7,688 nucleotides of DNA from Candidatus Buchananbacteria bacterium (GTDB lineage Bacteria > Patescibacteriota > Patescibacteriia > 2-01-FULL-39-33), in the NCBI GenBank assembly GCA_903859075.1, contig CAIOLF010000028.1, forward strand, positions 1 through 7,688. Reading direction: 5' to 3'. Positions 4,952 through 7,688 of the stretch are shown here, piece by piece. The notes below the pieces were generated by a model. It was not told where the DNA came from. It searched no databases and saw only the letters and a list, made by a program, of their open reading frames with translations. Both the position numbers and the translations under genes were made by a program. The number at the start of each line of letters is the position of its first letter. The stretch's first letter is position 1.

Positions 4952-7688
4952 TTACGGCAACAAAGCGGTGTCGCCGGAATCAGCGGGAGCGGCCGGAGCT
5001 TCCAGAGCTGGCTCACTGGGAGCCACCGCTTCCGGCGTCGGAGCGGAGGTGTCGGCCGGCTGCAATAGCGTGTCGGCGGCGGGAGCTGACTGATCGGCGG
5101 TGGAAGCGGCAGCGGCCGGCTCTTCGGTAGGAATCGTGGTAGAAGAGGTGTCCGCGGGCGGTTCTGCCGGAGTCGTCGTATTATTGACTGCCGGCTGGTC
5201 GGCTGGAACAACGGACTCGGTAACTAGCGGCTCCGTGCTCTGAGGCATAGTTGCTTCGCCATCGTAATTGGTGGCCAAGGCGAACCAGTCAAAGTAGAGA
5301 TCCTGTACGGCGGGATCAGCCAGCACAATCTTGAAGCTGCTGGTGGTCTTTTCAGCAATGGCGAAATTCACGAAGATTGGAGTGCCGCTGGCCTGCAAAT
5401 TGGCGACGACTTTTGGAATCTGTTCATACTCGGTATTGAATTTAATTTCAGTGGAAGTAGCGTCTTTGGCGATCATGGCGGTACCGGCAGTATCTTTGTC
5501 GGCAATCAGATGGCCCTTAAATTCGGCATCGGCAGTGAAAGTGACTTTGGCCAAGAAATTAGCTTCGCCGCGGACGGTGATCGTACCGACAAAATCAGCC
5601 GCCTCAGTAACCACCAGTTTGCCGGTAGTCAAAGTATTTTCAGATACCTGTAAAGAGGAGGTGCTAACCGACAGATTGGAAATAGCCGATTGCAAATCAG
5701 CGATGGACGAGGAGGTGAAGAGCTCCAAGTTTGTCAGGCGGACGCTGGTGTCTTCCAAGGTGGCCCCAAGTCCATCAACCTTAGCGGAGGTGACCGCCAA
5801 ATCAGCAGCCGTCGTGGAGGACTCCTGGGTCAGCAGAGAGATAAGGTTGTTGGCGGCCATGATCTGCGAGGAGAGGGCGTTATCGGCTCCGAGGGTGGAG
5901 GAGGTCAGTTCGCTGACTTTGAGGTTGAGGGTGTCGGTAAGGAGTGCCAGCTTGGCATCAACAGAGGCCATGAAAGGATTAATGTAGGAAGCGATGTCAC
6001 TGGTAAAGTCATAGTTCTTGATGGAATCAGCCAGCATAATATTGACCTCGTCCTCCAGCTCCATGTCGGCGATGCGCTTGGTGACGGCTTCTTCTACCTG
6101 TTCCACGGTCAGACTCTTGTTGCGTCTAGAGATCATGACATTGATAGTGCCTTCGCCTGAGGCGAGGCCTTCCAAGGCCACGCCGACCGTGGCGTCACCC
6201 GTACCAGCTTTCATGATATAGCCGGGAATGGAAGCGGCGGTGAGGTAGTCGCCGGGCCTGATCGCGCCATTCTCCGCGCTGACCTTGGCTGGGATTTGGC
6301 CAAGCATGGCCACGATCTTGTAGTTGGGATTGCCTTCATGGCTCTCATTGGCGTTACCCACGATAGCGGGATTAGTGGAAATAATGCCCATAATATTGTC
6401 ATCACCCGCTCTGGTACATCTGAGGACGGCGTTATTCTTGGTAACATCCACGCAGACCGCTTCGCCGGCTGAGAGATCAGTGTCTTTGGTATAGAAGTAC
6501 TCGGCGTAGTCGGCGGCGCCAGAGGCCGCTGTTCCGGCGTATCGGATATCGCCATTGGCCCGAATGCTAAAGATCCTGGCCGCGGCCGTGCCGGTAGAAA
6601 CTACAAAAATTCTAGTGCTGGTAGCTAATGTTGTTGAAGAATTATTAATTTGCAACATGGCGGAAGGCGAAGTGGTGCCGATGCCAACTTTACCACCAAG
6701 TATTGATAAAACATCCATATTATTACCAAGGCCGTCATAATTCTTTTCCCAAATAGAAAAATATCCCGTATTTCTATTATTTATATCAAATTCCTTATCT
6801 TTTTTAATAAGTAGTATACCCGCCCCGCCAGTACCTGTCGCTGATTCTATCTTAATACCAATGCCACCGCTCGCTTTATAAAGATCTAATGCTTGATCCG
6901 GCGAAGTCGTACCGATGCCGACGTTGCCGGAAGCTGTTACTACCATTGCTGATTGCGAGGAGGCAGTCATAAGTTCCAGCAGACTATAGCCGCCATCGCC
7001 CTTAACATTAAACATGCCGCCATTGGGAATGTTGTTGACCATCAGACGGCCGTAAACATTGAAAGTACTACTGGCGACATTATAGTTAGGATAGCTGAAA
7101 ACGTTGACGTCGCCCGCGGAATTAGGCCGGATATATAATGTACTAGGAGCAGTACTACTTCCTAAAATTCCAGTCACCAAGGCAATGCCGCTGGTAGTTC
7201 CCGTTCCATGATCCAAAAACGAAAGCGTGGCATCGTTAACGGGGCTGTGGACCAATAATTTTCCTTCCACCTGAAGATTAAATTTATTAAGTGCACTGCT
7301 CATATCGGTGGTTGTGCCGATAAGCACCCTTCCTTCAGCATTCACCAACAAAGCCGGCTGTGAGCTGGAAGTCATAATATTAAGCAGATTTTGATCGGCT
7401 GATCCTTGAATTGTCAAAAGACTATCAGTAGAAGTGCTGTTAATGCCGACATTGCCTCCATTTAAGATCGTAAATATCTCAGTCGGTGTAAATGTTGAGT
7501 TAAGAGCACCGGTAGTATCTCCGTAAAAATGAAAACCAGTATTATTGATCTGCGAAAAATTGGGTTTCATCATAACGTTCGTCCGATATACGGTGGGGAA
7601 AGTAGTGCCATTTGGAGCAACCCCAAATCCAACACCAGAATAAAGCGACCCCATTTGATTGCCGCTACTCTGATGTTCCATAAAAATG
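4952..7688 (-). CDS. Fibre-like surface protein with NVGIGTTSP repeats, Peptidase_G2-like chaperone domain, coiled coil and H-lectin-like end (5' partial)
   Basis: This is probably a trimeric surface fibre or adhesin. Residues are numbered from the first ATG in the window (7681), but the frame stays open to the edge (Ile-Phe precede that Met) and there is no signal peptide or ribosome site there, so the true start lies outside. Fibre repeats of the G-N-V-G-I-G-T-T-S-P type occur near residues 75-89, 116-136, 251-267 and 329-345. Residues about 385-535 start at DYAEYF (D391) and end near ISRRNKSLT. They resemble the Peptidase_G2 intramolecular chaperone domain of phage appendages (family knowledge). 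Residues about 522-690 look like a long coiled coil rich in Leu, Ser and Ala. Residues 740-803 (IPKVVANL ... FDWFALA, W799) fit an H-type lectin pattern. Residues 804-909 are a Pro/Ala/Thr/Ser/acidic tail with no Lys, Arg or His and no membrane anchor. It is the first visible gene of the operon, 27 bp upstream of the next. A prophage tail fibre is an alternative, but no phage genes adjoin it. Confidence 0.85.
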   Translation of the reverse strand, partial: IFMEHQSSGNQMGSLYSGVGFGVAPNGTTFPTVYRTNVMMKPNFSQINNTGFHFYGDTTGALNSTFTPTEIFTILNGGNVGINSTSTDSLLTIQGSADQNLLNIMTSSSQPALLVNAEGRVLIGTTTDMSSALNKFNLQVEGKLLVHSPVNDATLSFLDHGTGTTSGIALVTGILGSSTAPSTLYIRPNSAGDVNVFSYPNYNVASSTFNVYGRLMVNNIPNGGMFNVKGDGGYSLLELMTASSQSAMVVTASGNVGIGTTSPDQALDLYKASGGIGIKIESATGTGGAGILLIKKDKEFDINNRNTGYFSIWEKNYDGLGNNMDVLSILGGKVGIGTTSPSAMLQINNSSTTLATSTRIFVVSTGTAAARIFSIRANGDIRYAGTAASGAADYAEYFYTKDTDLSAGEAVCVDVTKNNAVLRCTRAGDDNIMGIISTNPAIVGNANESHEGNPNYKIVAMLGQIPAKVSAENGAIRPGDYLTAASIPGYIMKAGTGDATVGVALEGLASGEGTINVMISRRNKSLTVEQVEEAVTKRIADMELEDEVNIMLADSIKNYDFTSDIASYINPFMASVDAKLALLTDTLNLKVSELTSSTLGADNALSSQIMAANNLISLLTQESSTTAADLAVTSAKVDGLGATLEDTSVRLTNLELFTSSSIADLQSAISNLSVSTSSLQVSENTLTTGKLVVTEAADFVGTITVRGEANFLAKVTFTADAEFKGHLIADKDTAGTAMIAKDATSTEIKFNTEYEQIPKVVANLQASGTPIFVNFAIAEKTTSSFKIVLADPAVQDLYFDWFALATNYDGEATMPQSTEPLVTESVVPADQPAVNNTTTPAEPPADTSSTTIPTEEPAAAASTADQSAPAADTLLQPADTSAPTPEAVAPSEPALEAPAAPADSGDTALLP
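6905..6979 (-). repeat. Fibre repeat unit, copy 2
   Basis: Residues 235-259 of the fibre protein (LLELMTASSQ then GNVGIGTT) match residues 99-123 (LLNIMTSSSQ then GRVLIGTT). The conserved skeleton is L-L-x-x-M-T-x-S-S-Q-x-A-x-x-V, then a glycine turn and the V-x-I-G-T-T strand. It is a tandem-type fibre building block, separated from copy 1 by about 110 unrelated residues. Confidence 0.75.
7313..7387 (-). repeat. Fibre repeat unit, copy 1
   Basis: Residues 99-123 of the fibre protein are the counterpart of residues 235-259. The motif ends in V-L-I-G-T-T-T, so one glycine position of the usual V-G-I-G-T-T motif is Leu here. Confidence 0.75.

Noticed and set aside
4945..5211. Minus-strand 88-residue frame overlapping the fibre protein C-terminus
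   Set aside because: It is the out-of-frame reading of the Pro/Ala-rich tail and is itself Pro/Arg/Leu-rich, as expected of a frame-shifted low-complexity stretch.
5331..5987. Long plus-strand open frame (218 residues) opposite the fibre gene
   Set aside because: It is fully antisense to a gene with clear domains. Its translation is low-complexity Ser/Val/Ala and has no recognisable domain, and it exists because the minus-strand codons rarely form stops in that frame.
4952..7688. Prophage tail-fibre gene
   Set aside because: The repeats and chaperone-like domain resemble phage fibres, but the neighbours are signal-peptide and membrane-anchored surface proteins, with no phage structural or lysis genes. 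It cannot be fully excluded, since the sequence beyond the right edge is not visible.
196..7688. Use of the alternative code with UGA as glycine (Gracilibacteria/Absconditabacteria)
   Set aside because: All four genes read through with no in-frame TGA, glycine is encoded by GGN, and every stop is TAA. Nothing calls for recoding.
1..7688. CRISPR array, tRNA, rRNA or insertion sequence
   Set aside because: No regularly spaced direct repeats, no tRNA or rRNA signatures and no transposase or terminal inverted repeats were seen on either strand.

Overview
The window most likely comes from a Patescibacteria (Candidate Phyla Radiation) genome. This rests on protein style, not on a marker gene. The proteins carry NVGIGTTSP-type fibre repeats joined to a DYAEYF intramolecular-chaperone-like domain, a secreted protein with the GYQIWADVISVGG pattern, and a carboxypeptidase-regulatory-like module starting WGVVYNSITK directly after membrane segments. 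All three are, as I recall them, typical of surface proteins in that group. The genetic code reads as standard, and all four genes end in TAA. No phage structural, replication or RNA genes are visible.

Everything coding is on the minus strand, so transcription runs from the right edge to the left. In that order: (1) a large fibre-like surface protein, 4952 to the right edge, with its 5' end missing; (2) a small secreted beta-sandwich protein, 4241-4924, whose C-terminus resembles a degenerate WxL domain; (3) a membrane-anchored DUF916-like protein, 3290-4222, resembling WxL-interacting proteins; (4) a 1002-residue secreted, membrane-anchored multidomain protein, 196-3204, with FN3-like, Ig-like and carboxypeptidase-regulatory-like domains. 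The gaps are 27, 18 and 85 bp. A good intrinsic terminator at about 135-162 closes the unit. The first 130 bases are AT-rich and hold no gene that I can support.

All four products appear to be exported, so I read the unit as one cell-surface operon. The WxL-like/DUF916-like pair would be a cell-surface adaptor, the fibre protein a trimeric adhesin or appendage with a lectin-like end, and the FN3 protein a membrane-anchored surface scaffold. The arrangement recalls the WxL loci of Firmicutes (WxL protein, its interacting protein, a large adhesin), but in a different lineage and with a phage-fibre-like component. The pairing is an inference from sequence pattern and needs structure prediction or profile searches to confirm.

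Other points of note are strong base-composition mosaicism inside the fibre gene, the lack of Shine-Dalgarno sequences at the three visible starts, a nested A/T-only inverted repeat between genes 3 and 4, and an unclear membrane topology for the last gene.
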